64,000 bases of DNA, from NCBI GenBank assembly GCA_951799425.1, contig OX637410.1, forward strand, positions 8,308,001-8,372,000, in the 5' to 3' direction. The position numbers and the translations under genes are program-made. Shown one piece after another: positions 20,745 through 31,939 of this stretch; within the stretch, counting starts at the first letter, position 1, and every line of letters starts with the position of its first letter. Below the pieces are notes generated by a model. The model was not told where the DNA came from. It made no database searches and was given only the letters and a program-made list of their open reading frames with translations. Origin of the DNA: Ilex aquifolium (Eukaryota > Streptophyta > Magnoliopsida > Aquifoliales > Aquifoliaceae).

Positions 20745-21658
20745 TACCCAATCTCTGTCACCTATCACATTCTTTACAGAAAGAGACACAATCTTTTATC
20801 AAAGAGGGCCAATAAAAACCTGACTGTAGAATTTTTGCCGAAGTCTTATTAGAAGAGAAGTGGCCACCGCACACTTTCGAATGGCAAAATGTAAGGAATT
20901 CCCACTGTTCATTCTCAGGAACACACCTCCTCATGACTTGGTCAGGGCAGTACTTGAACAAGTACGGGTTGTCGAAGTAAAAGTACTTCACATCCGCCAG
21001 AAATCTCCGTCTATCCTCTAGGCTCCAGTGCGATGGTATTTTTCCTGTAGCAAGATAATTACATATGTCACATACCAGGGACAAACATAATAAATCGAAA
21101 GTAAATGCTCGTTAGGAAAAGAGTCAGGGATAAGAATATGCTCATCGGCATCTTGCACCACAAGTCGGGACAAATGGTCTGCCACCACGTTCTCCACTCC
21201 TTTTTTGCCTTTGATTGTCAAGTTGAAATCTTGGTGTAGGAGGATCCACCTGATGAATCTCAGTTTGGCATCCTGCTTAGACAAAAGATACTTCAAAGCA
21301 GAGTGATCGGTATAGACTACTATCGGTGAACCAATGATGTAAGATCAGAATTTATCCAATGCAAATACTACCGCTAGCAACTCCTTTTCTGTGGTGGTAT
21401 AGTTCATTTGAGCTTCATTAAGTGTTTTGCTAGCGTAGTATGTTACATAAGGTCTCTTGTCCTCCCTTTGACCGAGCATTGCACCGACCGCATAATCACT
21501 CGCGTTGCACATAAAACTCAAATGGTGAGTCCCACTTGTGTGGTCGCATAATTGGAGGTGTAGTGAGCATGCTTTTTCAGTTTTTTAAACAATGCCTCAC
21601 AATTATCCGACCACACAAATGGGACATCTTTTGAAAGTAAATTGGTCAAAGGTCGGGC
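20745..21658 (-). pseudogene. Athila-like RNase H and integrase zinc domain
   Basis: On the minus strand, RNase H comes first. CNASDYAVGAMLGQ holds its first catalytic aspartate, EKELLAVVFALDKF the glutamate, and VVYTDHSALKYLL a second aspartate. HLSRL marks its end. RNase H removes the RNA strand during reverse transcription. An HHCC zinc-binding N-terminal integrase domain follows (HSKVCGGHFSSNKT, SGFYWPSLIKDC, CKECDR). Stops occur after DKF near 21350 and after CKECDR, and reading frames shift between segments. The piece is bounded by the F1 insertion on one side and the solo LTR at 21664 on the other. Confidence 0.87.
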
Positions 21659-21663
21659 CAATG

Positions 21664-24273
21664 TGCAACACCCCGCATTTTATTTTATATATGTATATAG
21701 ATATATAATAAATAATTGATGTAAAAATATGGATATGTGTAGTGACGGTAGGAATAAAAACAAAAACTAGAGATTCAAATTGATTGGGGAGTTAAGTTTC
21801 GAAGGGTGTAAACTGGAGAAGAGGGATTATGGAAGTTTCTAAATATTTTTAGGTCAAAATAAGTTCTCCATTGAATCCGGAAGGTCAAAAAACATTGGGA
21901 GAGGTAATATGGGGCATATTGGAAGGTAGGAAGTATTCCGGAGTGAAAACACACTTAGAAAGAATTTGGGTAAAAAGAGATCTTGGACACTTCTTAGTAT
22001 TTTGGTCATAACTGTTTATCTTTATATCTAATTGATCTGAAATTTGGACAGTAGATAGTAGACATCTAGGGCTACAAAAGTATATCTCATGAAAATTTTC
22101 CAATTCGACCTCTAGATGGGTCAAAACTGCCCTGGAAGTCGGAGCAAAAAATCTGTCAAACCGTACCGGTACGCCCGACTCCAGTAGCTTTGGAGTACCG
22201 GTACGGTACCGTACCGGTATGATTTTCTCTGACACTCGCCGAACAGTTAAAAAGTCGGAATTTTTGGGTTTAAAACACCACCTCAAGCCCCCATTTGCCC
22301 CATTCTTCACTCCACTCTCATCCTAAACACTTTAGAACCCTAGGAGAGAAAGAAATGAAGAGAGAAAGAAAGGAAGAGAGAAACTCAAGATCAAAAGGGA
22401 GAAATCCAAGATTTAAGGGTGATTCAAGATTCAAGCCCTAGATTTCAAGAACACCAAGGTAGGGGTTTTCTTCCATTCTTTTACATTGAGGCTAGGTTTA
22501 TTTATATATCTCTTCACTCTAAATGTTATATGTATGCTATCCAATCCTTAATTCTTGCTATTCTTGCAATTAATGCCATGTGAAAAATAATGTGATTGTT
22601 GGGTAACCCTTAAATCTCCTTGCTTGCTACCAAACCCTAGTCTTCAAGGGAAATGTGTTTTTCTCTTGACTTCTCCTTTGTTATTGATTTCAATATATGA
22701 TTGTTCCTTTATTTTGAATTCTAAGCCTGATATTCAATACTTGATATTCTTTATTCTTGGTTCCAAGACTTGAGTGTTCTTGTGGTCTTGATTTCTAAGC
22801 TTCATAATCATTTGTTCTTGACTTCACCCCTTGATAGTCGTTCTTTATTTATTTCCATACATGATTGTTCCGTTAAATCTTAATTTCTCCTTTGTCCATG
22901 ATTTTCAAGCTTGGTGCGCCTTTATTCTTTATACTCCAAGCTTAATATTCATTTGTAATGATTCCAAAGTTTGATTACTCATAGGTTTTTGATTTCAAAA
23001 CTTTAGTGGTTTGTGTCGAGCGATAAAATGATATTTTTTATGATCTCATGTACTTTTCCTTATATTGCTCTTTGTACAACTACTTGAGAAAATTGGGGGT
23101 TTATGGAATTATTGGTTAATTGAGGAAATTGTGGATATCGTTTTCTTGTTTGGTTGTTTGGAGGAACAAGAGTGAGAGGTTCCTTGTAAGGATGCTCATT
23201 CCTTCTCAGGAGGTTCCTTGTAAGGATGCTTGAGAAACAAGGCTTTGAGGGTGAATTGGGGACTTGTGTAATTGTTGGTTATGTGAGATATTTGTTGGTA
23301 TTTTATCTCTTGCGTGGTTGTACGATACGAACATGGATTACTATTGACCGGGTATCATGTAGTGGGTAGACGTCTTTGTATGCCACGCGGGTATGAACTT
23401 TTCCTACCACATGGAGTGGGTAGACGTCTTAGTACGCCGTGTGGGTATGAACTTTTCCTATCACTAATGATCACAGATTAGTAATGTAGGTTGTGTCGGA
23501 CATACAGTGTGGGTTATTGTGCATTGTACCAGAAATGGTTTCGACAAGAGTTTCCGGAAGTATGGGATTCCGCGAGAACTTGTTGGAAACGGTTTATGGT
23601 AGAATGGATTATCTATTGTATATTGGTTATTGTTCACTCTACCATAGACGGTTTCTACAAGAGTCTTGGGAAGTATGGGATTCTGCGAGAACTTGTGGAA
23701 ACAGTGTATGGTGGATTGGATTATATTTGGATATGGTTTGTTAACTGTATAGTGGTCCCACTTATTCATTCAATTACTGTTGTTCCTTAAACTTGAGATC
23801 TATTTAAATGTCCTGGTTTTACTTCAAAAGTTATATATGATATTTGTGAAATGAGACCGACTTGCTTTACATATTTTCTAAACCTTGTTTGAGTTTGGGA
23901 GGATTTTCCTACAGAGCTTAGTGCCCACCCCCTACAAACCAACACATTTTTCAGGTGATGATGTAAAAGAGGGTCGGTTGGAAGACGGGTAGGGGGATCC
24001 GGAGGGAGATATCTCGACGGTCCTTCTTTGTATTAGATTGAAGGGTTATTTTGGAATCATGTAAAATATAATCTTTTGTTATTCCGCTGCTAAGTTACGT
24101 TTAATGCTTTTGGGATGTAAATGTCATGATTTGGTTTATTCTTTTGGGATAATGTTATGGATATGAAATATGATGAATGAAATTTCTTTATTGATGGAAT
24201 TTATTTAGTCGCTCTCATGTTGTGAATGGTTTTAGATAGTAATGCCGTCCAGGGTGGTTTTGGGGGCGTTACA
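21664..24273 (+). mobile_element. F1-type solo LTR
   Basis: This 2,610-bp LTR has ends TGCAACACCCC and GGCGTTACA and exact CAATG duplications (21659-21663, 24274-24278). It is a diverged relative of the F1 LTRs. Unlike them it carries a TACCGGTA palindrome cluster at 22163-22219 instead of GTGCAC pairs, a long TTCTTGATTTC-type array (about 22670-23010), and only two copies of the 20-bp repeat (23174-23232). No primer site or coding region is present. It separates RT from RNase H of the Athila-like element. Confidence 0.92.
23357..23761. repeat. Tandem duplications inside the solo LTR
   Basis: Two local duplications are visible. About 23357-23461 holds two copies of a 55-60 bp unit (GTGGGTAGACGTCTT..GGGTATGAACTTTTCC). 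About 23525-23740 holds two copies of a ~115-bp unit containing AAGTATGGGATTC and GCGAGAACTTG. The open frames crossing this part (for example 23491-23790) arise from the repeats and encode nothing recognisable. Confidence 0.65.
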
Positions 24274-24278
24274 CAATG

Positions 24279-25404
24279 CACTAAAGTCCTTAATAAAACG
24301 ACGATAAAAGCCGGCATGGCCAAGAAACGACCTAATATCTTTGATGACCTTTGGCGTGGGGAGGTTGGAAATTGCATCCACCTTTGATTTGTCGACTTCG
24401 ATCCCCTTTGCTGAAACAATGTGCCTGAGCGCTATCCCTTGTGTCACCATTAAGTGACACTTCTCCCACTTGAGGACCAAAATTTTCTCCTCACATCTTT
24501 CAAGAACTCTCTCCAAGTTCTCCAAACAACCATTAAAGGAATCCCCGAACACTGAGAAATCATCCATAAAAACTTCCACTATCTTCTCCACCATGTCACT
24601 AAAAATCCCCATCATGCAACGTTGGAAAGTCCTTGGGCCATTACACAACCCGAAAGGCATGCGTCGGTAAGCAAAGGTACCGAAGGGGCAAGTGAAAGTG
24701 GTCTTCTCTTGATCTTCCAATGCAATCTCAATTTGATTGTAGTTGGAGTATCCATCCAAGAAGCAATAGAACAAGTGTCTGACTACTCTTTCCAATACTT
24801 GGTCGAGGAAAGGCAATGGGAAATGGTCTTTCCCTGTGCACGAGGTGAGCTTTCGGTAATCAATACACACTCTCCATCCGGTGACCACCCTTGTTGGAAT
24901 TAGCTTGTTCTCCTCATTTGCAACAACCGTGACTCCCGATTTCTTGGGTACTACTTGCGTGGGGCTAACTCACTTACTATCAGAAATCAAAAAAATGATG
25001 CCCACGTCAAGTAGCTTTAGCACCTCATCCCTCACTACATCTTTCATAATTGGGTTCAGCCACCGTTGTGGTTGTCGGGATGGCTTTGCATCTTCCTCCA
25101 AGTAAATCCTATGAGTGCAAATGAGGGGGCTTATCCCCTTGATGTCGGCTATGGTCCACCCGATGGCTCCTTTGTGCCTCCTCAATACACGTAGCAACTC
25201 TTCCTCGTGGCTTGCCTCCAAAGTTGAGCTAATTACCACCGGCAATGTCTCATGCTCCCCCAAAAATGCACATTTGAGGTTGGATGGTAAAGGCTTCAAC
25301 TCTAAGATGGGTTTTTGCTCATTCGATGGAAAGATCATCTTGTCTTGATGTGGAAGCTTCTCAAATGTAGGGGTCCATTTTTCCACCCCTTCCAAGCTCT
25401 TCAA
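24279..25404 (-). pseudogene. Athila-like reverse transcriptase
   Basis: The minus-strand frames give a pre-RT segment (ELKPLPSNLKCAFLGE, GAIGWTIADIKGISP), a stop near 24970, then the RT core: VPKKSGVTVV, VCIDYRKLTS, DHFPLPFLDQ, RMPFGLCNGPRTFQRCM and catalytic FMDDFSVFG. The thumb follows (SFLGHAGFYRRFIKDFS). These motifs match Athila RT, which copies the genomic RNA using a tRNA-Asp primer. The frame from 24888 to 24279 is open; it is then cut by the solo LTR directly before RNase H. The stop and the insertion make it non-functional. Confidence 0.9.
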
Positions 25405-25407
25405 CTC

Positions 25408-26319
25408 CTATTGATCGTCAACCTCCTCTATATCAACAATCTCCTCCTCCCCCAACTTTAAGGTGCTCATTAGTCCCAAGTGATCCTCCACCAATTTGTC
25501 AATCCGGTTGATCTCATGTACCTCTTCATCATCTCCCGGTTGCTTGCACAAGTTGAAAACATTGAAGCCCATTGTCATATTCCCGAAAGTGAGCTTCATA
25601 AGTCCATTCCTGCAATTAATCACGACATTAGAAGTAGCAAGGAATGGCCTACCAAGTATGACAGGAATTTGTGAGCTAGGGTTAGCAACCGGATGAGTTC
25701 CAAGCACAATAAAATCAACAGGGAAATAAAAATTATCAACTTGGACCAAAACATCCTCAACTACTCCCCTTGGTGTTCTAATGCTTCGGTCCACCAATTG
25801 AAGAGTGATTGGGGTTGGCTTCAACTCTTCAAGTTGGAGTTGTTGGTACACCGAGTAGGGTAGGAGATTGACACTTTCCCCCAAATCGAGAAGTGCTTGC
25901 TCCACCCGACAATTCCCTATTGTAATGGTAATGGTAGGGCAACCGAGGTCTTTGAACTTTGGTGGTGTGTTTGCCCTCAAGATTGAGCTCACTTGCTCGA
26001 TGAGGAATGCCTTCTTGTGAACATTCAATTTCCTCTTCATTGTGCACAAGTCCTTCAGGATCTTGGCACATGACGGGATTTGCTTTATGGCATCAAGAAG
26101 TGGGATGTTGATCTTAACCTGCTTGAACATTTTAATGATATCAGAATAGTTAGTCACCTTCATGGGTGGCTTCAAACGATTGAGAAAAGGGGCCGGAATG
26201 GGACATGCATGCACATTCAAATCAACATTTTTTTTCTTTTTTACTCGCCTCACCCCCTCGGAGTCACCCTTAGTCTCTTTCTCTTTTGGAAATGTGGCTT
26301 TGGGTGAGACTTTTGGCAC
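25408..26319 (-). pseudogene. Athila-like protease region
   Basis: This 303-codon frame encodes the protease-containing stretch of Gag-Pol. The N-terminal part is basic (KKKKNVDLN) and leads to PAPFLNRLKPP and YSDIIKMFKQVKINIPLLDAIKQIPSCAKILKDLC, a block highly typical of plant gypsy elements in this group. The retropepsin core follows: ALLDLGESVNLLPYSVY, where relatives usually have alanine at the glutamate position, and VILGRPFLATSNVVINCRNG. It ends in a stop just before the RT segment. The frame differs from the gag end that overlaps it at 26250-26319, so the polyprotein is frameshifted. Confidence 0.87.
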
Positions 26320-28031
26320 AATGGGTTGTCTATTTGTTTGCTACTCCGAAGGGTGGTGACCGCCTTGAGTTGCTCACAACTTTCTTTAGTGGGTTCGGAC
26401 GACTCAATGACATGTTGGCCTCTAGGGTTTTCTTGGGGTTGAGTGGGGAATTTCCCCTTCTCTTGTTGTGATGTCCCTATGGCATTTGTCAATTTAGTGA
26501 TTTGGGTCCGAATGTCATTGAAAACTACAGCGGTTTGGTTGTTGATGGTGGTTTGTCTTTGGATGAATGAATGAACCACATCCTCCAAATTCCTCTTATG
26601 GGGAGGTTGGTATGTGGATGGGTTGGATGGTCCTTGTTGACCAAAATTTTGTGGAGGTGGACCTTGGGTAAAATTTTGTGGATGAGGGTTTTGTGAATAC
26701 CCTTGCAGATTAGACCAGGGGTATTGAGATCTAGACGATTGACCTTGACCTTAGTATTGACTTTGCTTAGGAGGCATGGGAGGTGAATATGAATTAGAAC
26801 TGTGAGGAGTGGGGTTCTCATTCTTCCAACTAAAGTTCGGGTGATTACTCCAACCAGGATTGTAAGTGTTAGAATGCGGGTAGAATGATTGCCTACTTTG
26901 GTTGAAGGCATTGACTTGCTCATGGTAAACTTCTTTAAGTGTCGGAATGTTAGGGCACTCCGATATGGAATGCTCAACACTCTCACAGATAGAGCAAAAC
27001 CCATCGGTCTTTGAGACATTGGACACCTTATATCTCCTATTGACCTCAAGACTCTCCACTTTCCGAGATAACTTGGCGATTTTGGAAAGCAAATCTTCCC
27101 GGTCCCTTAAATCATACATACCTCCCCCGCTTGGTTGACTACTACCCGGAGAAGACCTCAGTACATCGGCGAGATCCGTAATATCCCAAGATTGTGCATT
27201 TTGTGCCAATGTACTAAAGTATTCTAGGGCCTCATCGGGATCCTTGTTTAAGAACTCCCCATTGCACATCATGTCAATGAATTGTCGATGGCCCAGTGTA
27301 ATCCCTTCGTAGAAGAAACTCACCAATTGTCATGATTCAAAACCATGATGTGGAATGGATTGTAGCAATTCCTTGTAGCGATCCCAACAATGATAAAATT
27401 GCTCACTGGGGTTTTCCGAAAAGTTTTGGATTTGCTTTTTAAGAGCGGTGGTTTTAGGCACCGGAAAAAAATTGTTCAAAAACTCGGAAAGCATTTGTGC
27501 CCAAGCGGTTATGGATCGAGGCCTCAAGGAATTCAACTAAGTTTTGGCTTTGTCCTTAAGGGAAAAGGGAAAATATTTCAAGCGAGCTATGTCTTCCATA
27601 GTATGATTAGTGAGGAAGGTTGCAACTATATCCTCGAATTCCTTAATATGCAAATAAGGATTCTCTCTTTCAATTCCGTGGAATTGAGGAAGTAGTTGCA
27701 ACATTCCCGGCTTAATTAGGAAGGCATGAACTTCGACCGGTAAGAGAATGCATGAGGGAGTGGTGCTACATGTGGGTTGGAGATAATCCCGCATTGACCT
27801 CGCCGGAGGATCAATGGGGATATTGTTCCCTTCATTCCTAGGAGGGAAATGAATTCTAGGGTTTGGAATTCTAGGGTCTTGCACTCCTCCCCGTGGGGCA
27901 TTAGGATTGACACCTAAATCCTCAAAGTTGTCACCGGTAATCTCGGGTGGGTCTTGGTCAATATTCATGTTGGGGCCTAAGGATCGCCTAATCAATCTAT
28001 TTTGGTCGTCCCGTCCCCACATACAAAACAA
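26250..28031 (-). pseudogene. Athila-like gag
   Basis: This is Gag of the minus-strand Athila-like element, in four frame segments. It begins near 28031. The capsid-like part reads LPQFHGIERENPYLHIKEFEDI, KYFPFSLKDKAKT, then WAQMLSEFLNNFFPVPKT and FYHCWDRYKELLQSIPHHG. A CCHC knuckle CSICESVEHSISECP lies near 26950-27000, followed by a proline-, asparagine- and glutamine-rich tail. Stops near 27537, 27330 and 26751 interrupt it, two of them exactly where tryptophan codons are expected (AKTW and ESW contexts). The sequence otherwise stays well aligned to the family, so it decayed recently. Confidence 0.87.
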
Positions 28032-28158
28032 TAGCTACAATTGAAAAACAAGTAAAAAAAATTATATACAAGGAGCAACGTACCTCAGCCCATGATTAGA
28101 ATTCACGGGACTTACCTCCGTTGTCCGAAAATCAAATTCTTAATTCAACGCTTTGCCT

Positions 28159-28176
28159 TCCCCGGAAACGGCGCCA
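28159..28176 (-). other. Primer binding site of tRNA-Asp type
   Basis: Read on the minus strand this is TGGCGCCGTTTCCGGGGA, starting four bases after the 5' LTR. It matches, with one difference, the tRNA-Asp-complementary primer site known from Athila-like elements. It fixes the minus orientation and the LTR edge at 28181. Confidence 0.88.
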
Positions 28177-28180
28177 AAAA

Positions 28181-29945
28181 TGCTTGATCGCTTTTCCCTA
28201 ATCTCCAAACATCATCCCGATAGTGTGTATATATGGCTTATATGAGTAGGTGAGTGTCACTCTCCCTTAGGTTCGATGCTAGAAATGGGGAAAAACATGT
28301 GTGAATGAACAAAATGTGTGTGTGTGTGTATGAACAAAAGTGCTCCCCAAGCGCAGAGAGACTTTTGAGTGTCGTGTTTTACTTGGAATTGGTATTCCAA
28401 GGTCATCTCCTCAGGGAAGGAAGGTGAATTGTGTTGAAGGAGATTTTGTGAAAAATGGAAAAGTGTAAAATCTTTTGAGTTTGTACTTTGGTGAGTTGTG
28501 TTTTTGATGAAAATGAAATGGAAACAAGTGTTGGCTAATCCAAAGAGGTCATTCCAATAGGAATGCTAAATCAACTCAAGACGTTCTTCCAATGGTGCCT
28601 ATACGTTCGATTAATTCGCAGGAAGCGCGGGACTAAATGGAGGTGAGGATTCATGCATACCCCGTGACAAGTCTACAGTGTATCAAGAACTCACAACCCC
28701 GTCCACACTCAACCTAGTCAAACCAAACCGTCTTACACTACGAGGAGGAATGAAAAAGAGTTGATTTAGCATACCCAAGAGGAGTTCTCCATTGGATTAG
28801 CTAACTAAAAGCTTAGCTACTCATATTTAATACAAGAACATACAATGTGTAATGAGAAATGGTATTGAAATGAAAGTTAAACTTGCATTCAAGTGAAGAG
28901 AAGTGAAACTACAACAATAAGTGCATTTAATACCCAACTAAAAAAACTTGAAATGTAAAACTTGCATGTAACAATGGTAGATTGAAAGATACTTAACTAA
29001 ACTTGCATTACACTTGTAATAAATGAAATTAAGTGCAATAAATGAAGCTTACAAGACTCTTACAAAAGATTACAAGTGAAATGGGAAGAAGAAATGCAAA
29101 AATCTAAGCTTTCTCTCTCTGAAACTATATCTTCTTCCTTGAGCTTCTCTCTCTACAATGCTCTACAATCTCAATAATGTGTAATGGCTATGGTACCATT
29201 TTTCGTCCATGGAGGTTCCCCTAGGTGTGTGACAGGCCTCCCATCCATAGGAGGCTGTGCTGATGGCTTTAGGCGGGCTAGGATAGGCCTAGCCTGCACT
29301 TCCTAGGCTTCCCTCTTCTCTTTCCTCCTCATTAATGCCTGAGCCTCCAAAGTACAAGCCTAGGTGTGGGGAGGCATGTAGATGTGTAAGGGATGTCAGG
29401 GTACAAGTGGGAGAATTTTAGGTGGGATGTCAGGGGACAAGTGGCAGAGCTTGAGTTGCAGGCTGTCAAGCAATTCTGGGCAAAACCTTCCGGAAGATCG
29501 ATGGAAACCACTTGGAAGGTTTGTGCGGGAACAGAGAAGAAAGTTGGCCTGTGGCCCAAACCTTTCGGAAGGTCGATGTAAATCTTCCAGAAGATTTATT
29601 CCAGAAGGCAAAACCTTCCGAAAGGTTTTGGCAAGGCATTGGGCAGTTCAAAGTGCATACCTTCCAGAAGGTTTATGACCCAACCTTCCGGAAGGTTTTC
29701 ATCCAATTTGCCTTTAACTTGGTTTCTTCACCTACCAATCCTTCCTTTAAGCTATTCCTTCAACTCCATTGTCTTTCAGCACTTCAATGGGGGCTTAACT
29801 CAAGCCATTTGCAATTCTTCACCTACATTCACACAAGATTTCATTGAAGAGTATATTAAACGCATTTCTCCCCAAATTCACAACAAAAGCAAGTATAAAA
29901 AGGGCATAACAAACATATAAACTATGCAATATTTTGTGCTAATCA
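28181..29945 (-). repeat. Athila-like 5' LTR
   Basis: This 1,765-bp repeat has plus-strand ends TGCTTGATCG and GTGCTAATCA. It is related along its length to 36801-38643 and 50669-52503, including AACATCATCC, the GAGTGTCACTCTC block and the GTTTTACTTGG block. The minus strand is the coding direction. A cluster of CTTCCGGAAG palindromes occupies 29480-29700, where the relatives have TACCGGTA. The bases to its right (29946-29950, GAATA) cannot be checked as a duplication because the 3' LTR is gone. Confidence 0.85.
29480..29700. repeat. Cluster of CTTCCGGAAG palindromes
   Basis: At least seven perfect or near-perfect copies of AACCTTCCGGAAGGTT or its core occur within about 220 bp (for example 29486-29497, 29557-29571, 29612-29630, 29660-29670, 29683-29698). 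Variants TTCCAGAAG and TTTCGGAAG occur. The open frames on both strands here (29332-29847) are produced by the repeats and match no protein I know. Confidence 0.85.
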
Positions 29946-30339
29946 GAATACTAATCAGAGGATAATCAAGGTTATACTCTGTGCAAAGAGATTTAAGAGA
30001 GCATATTGTATACCACTCCATACCACTGTGTGACTACCAAATCCTACCTCAGAATTTACTCGTAAAAACCCTCTCTCTCTCTCTCTCTTTCTATCTCTCT
30101 CTATTTCTCCTCTTTTTCCTATGATTTCTATAGGCGAGGGCTGACCTATATTTATTACTAAATGAAAGGAGGAGGTTTCTTCTTGCATGACTTCAATCTT
30201 CCTTTGATTGACGCGTGGCTTGGACACTTGTAAGGCTATTAGTTAGAATAAACATGCATTTGGACACTTAGGAAGAATCTTCCAGCTCATGTGTAAGGAG
30301 TGCATAACGTGTTTTTAATGTGTGAATGCTCTAGAAATG
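29946..30339. other. Unassigned sequence with a CT microsatellite
   Basis: This lies between the Athila LTR and a Tekay-like pol tail. A (CT)n run spans about 30070-30088. Nothing else is recognisable: there is no long frame and no match to the other LTRs in the window. Confidence 0.5.
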
Positions 30340-30565
30340 TGAACCAGATACATCGGATGTTGTGGATTTGGAAGGAATTGAGGTTCAGGAAAAGGTAACT
30401 TACAAGGAACAGTTGGTTAGAATTCTGGATACCAAAGAGAAAGTGTTTCCCAACAATATCATATTACTGGTGAAGGTATTGTGGCAACACCATGGAGTAG
30501 AGGAAGCTACGTGGGAATCAAAATTGGAGATGCAGGAGAAGTATCCACATTTGTTCATAACTTGA
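30340..30565 (+). pseudogene. Tekay-like integrase tail (chromodomain)
   Basis: This is the C-terminus of a chromovirus polyprotein without the rest. The visible run includes DLEGIEVQEKVTYKEQLVRI, ILLVKVLWQHHGVEEATW and KYPHLFIT, closely parallel to 18060-18265 in F1. The tryptophan lost in F1 is intact here. It terminates at 30563-30565, about 40 bp before an LTR. Upstream of 30340 the sequence is unrelated, so the element is 5'-truncated and cannot make an enzyme. Confidence 0.85.
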
Positions 30566-30593
30566 GGTAAGTTTCGAGGATGAAACTATTTTT

Positions 30594-30605
30594 AAGGGAG
30601 GTGGA
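30594..30605 (+). other. Polypurine tract of the truncated Tekay-like element
   Basis: AAGGGAGGTGGA lies one base before the LTR start TGTAAACCCCC at 30607. The spacing and wording match the F1 tract at 18294-18305. Confidence 0.85.
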
Positions 30606-31681
30606 TTGTAAACCCCCGTATATTTATAGTAATGCATATTGTGTATCTTTTGTTGAACAAGTATAAGATAACGTAATAATATGGAATATATGGTGTGCTA
30701 GAAGTGTTTTTTGTATTGGGTAGCACATTTGGGTTAAAGTTTAGTGAGGATAGCACGATGTTGTCCCAGTGTTTCATTCATAAGTTCTTATTACGAACTT
30801 AGATTCATATGAAATTTTCACATTAGAAGCAAGATATCTAGAGCAACAAAAGTGTAATTCCTAAAAATTCAGTGAATCGACTTCTAGGTAGGTCAAAATT
30901 GCTTTGGAAGTGGATGCAGCAAAGTGGATTCACGTTCGAATGCAGATGTCGTTCGAATGCCAGTTAGTCCCAGTACTTTGTTGTTAGACATATCTTTTGA
31001 CAGAAATTGAGATACTGGGAGTTCAAGACGTTCGAACGAAATTCACGTTCGAAATTGCGTTCAAAAGCCAGTGTAATTTTAGTAGCGATCAAACTCGCAA
31101 TTCCTGTTTAGATGATGACCCTATAAATACCAAAGGATGTGATGCAAATCATAGCACAACTTCAAGGGATCTAGTTCAAGTTCCAATTGGGCCGGTTACG
31201 AGAGCACGAGCAAGGAAGTTTAAAGAGGTACTCAACTGGCTGAGTCAAGAGGCATGGACTCAAGCAAGTGTGTGGAGGCCCATGGAGCATGATCCACTTG
31301 TTACGGGGTAACAAAGATTCATCAACATGATTCAAGTTCTAGAAGAATCCGACAAAGGCTAAGCTTAAAGTTGGCATGTTTAAGAATATTTTTTTGGTCT
31401 GATTGTAAGACTTTCCTTTTTCTATTGAGGCGTGTGATTTATTCTTTTTAGGAAAGTAAGACTTTCCTTGTCTATTTAGGCGTGTGATCAGCATATTAAA
31501 GGGCTGATTGTAATTTTCTCTTTTAGGAAAGTAAAAGTTTAGGAAAATAAGAGCTACTTCTTTACCAGCAAGTAAGAGATATTCTTTACCAACAAGTAAG
31601 AGATATTTCTTCACCAGCAAGTAAGAGATATTTCTTAATTAGGATAAGTATTTTAGGAAGTTTTCTTTGTAATAACCAGCC

Positions 31682-31688
31682 TATAAAT
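31682..31688 (+). promoter_or_regulatory. TATA box of CRM-like LTR
   Basis: TATAAAT lies in the conserved context CAGCCTATAAATAGGCG. The same context recurs in every CRM-like LTR of the window: plus strand at 48964 and 53584, minus strand at 50651-50657 and, slightly changed, 58536-58542. It is probably the LTR promoter. Confidence 0.7.
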
Positions 31689-31939
31689 AGGCGTTCAAAT
31701 CAATGAAAGGGCAGATCATTATTCAGTAAATTTTGAGAGTAGTTTCTCTATGGTACTTTGAAGAACTAAACGAACTTATCGGGATTTTCTGTGGCGTTCA
31801 CCAGCGACTTATCAAACGGGTTTCCACACCGTTTGTGGCGTCTTCCTTTATACCGAGGTTCTTGTTTCACACAAACAGCGAGTTGAGGTTATATATACCA
31901 AGGTTCTTGTTTGTCGTAAATAACGGGTCGAGGTCTATC

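Larger units (their letters stand above)
8776..29945 (-). mobile_element. Athila-like gypsy element with three nested insertions
   Basis: From right to left it runs 5' LTR (28181-29945), tRNA-Asp-type primer site, gag, protease, RT, RNase H, integrase and 3' non-coding sequence. The coding order and motifs fit the Athila lineage. It is cut by an F1-type solo LTR at 21664-24273, the F1 element at 12861-20739 and an F2 solo LTR at 9396-11877. Removing those inserts with one copy of each 5-bp duplication restores continuity in every case. The 3' LTR is missing: sequence changes to copia remnants near 8776. The left junction is judged from similarity to 40030-40540 and may be off by about ten bases. 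Confidence 0.85.

Noticed and set aside
29332-29847. Several overlapping open frames on both strands
   Set aside because: They run through the CTTCCGGAAG cluster in an Athila-like LTR; the palindromes suppress stops and no domain is visible.
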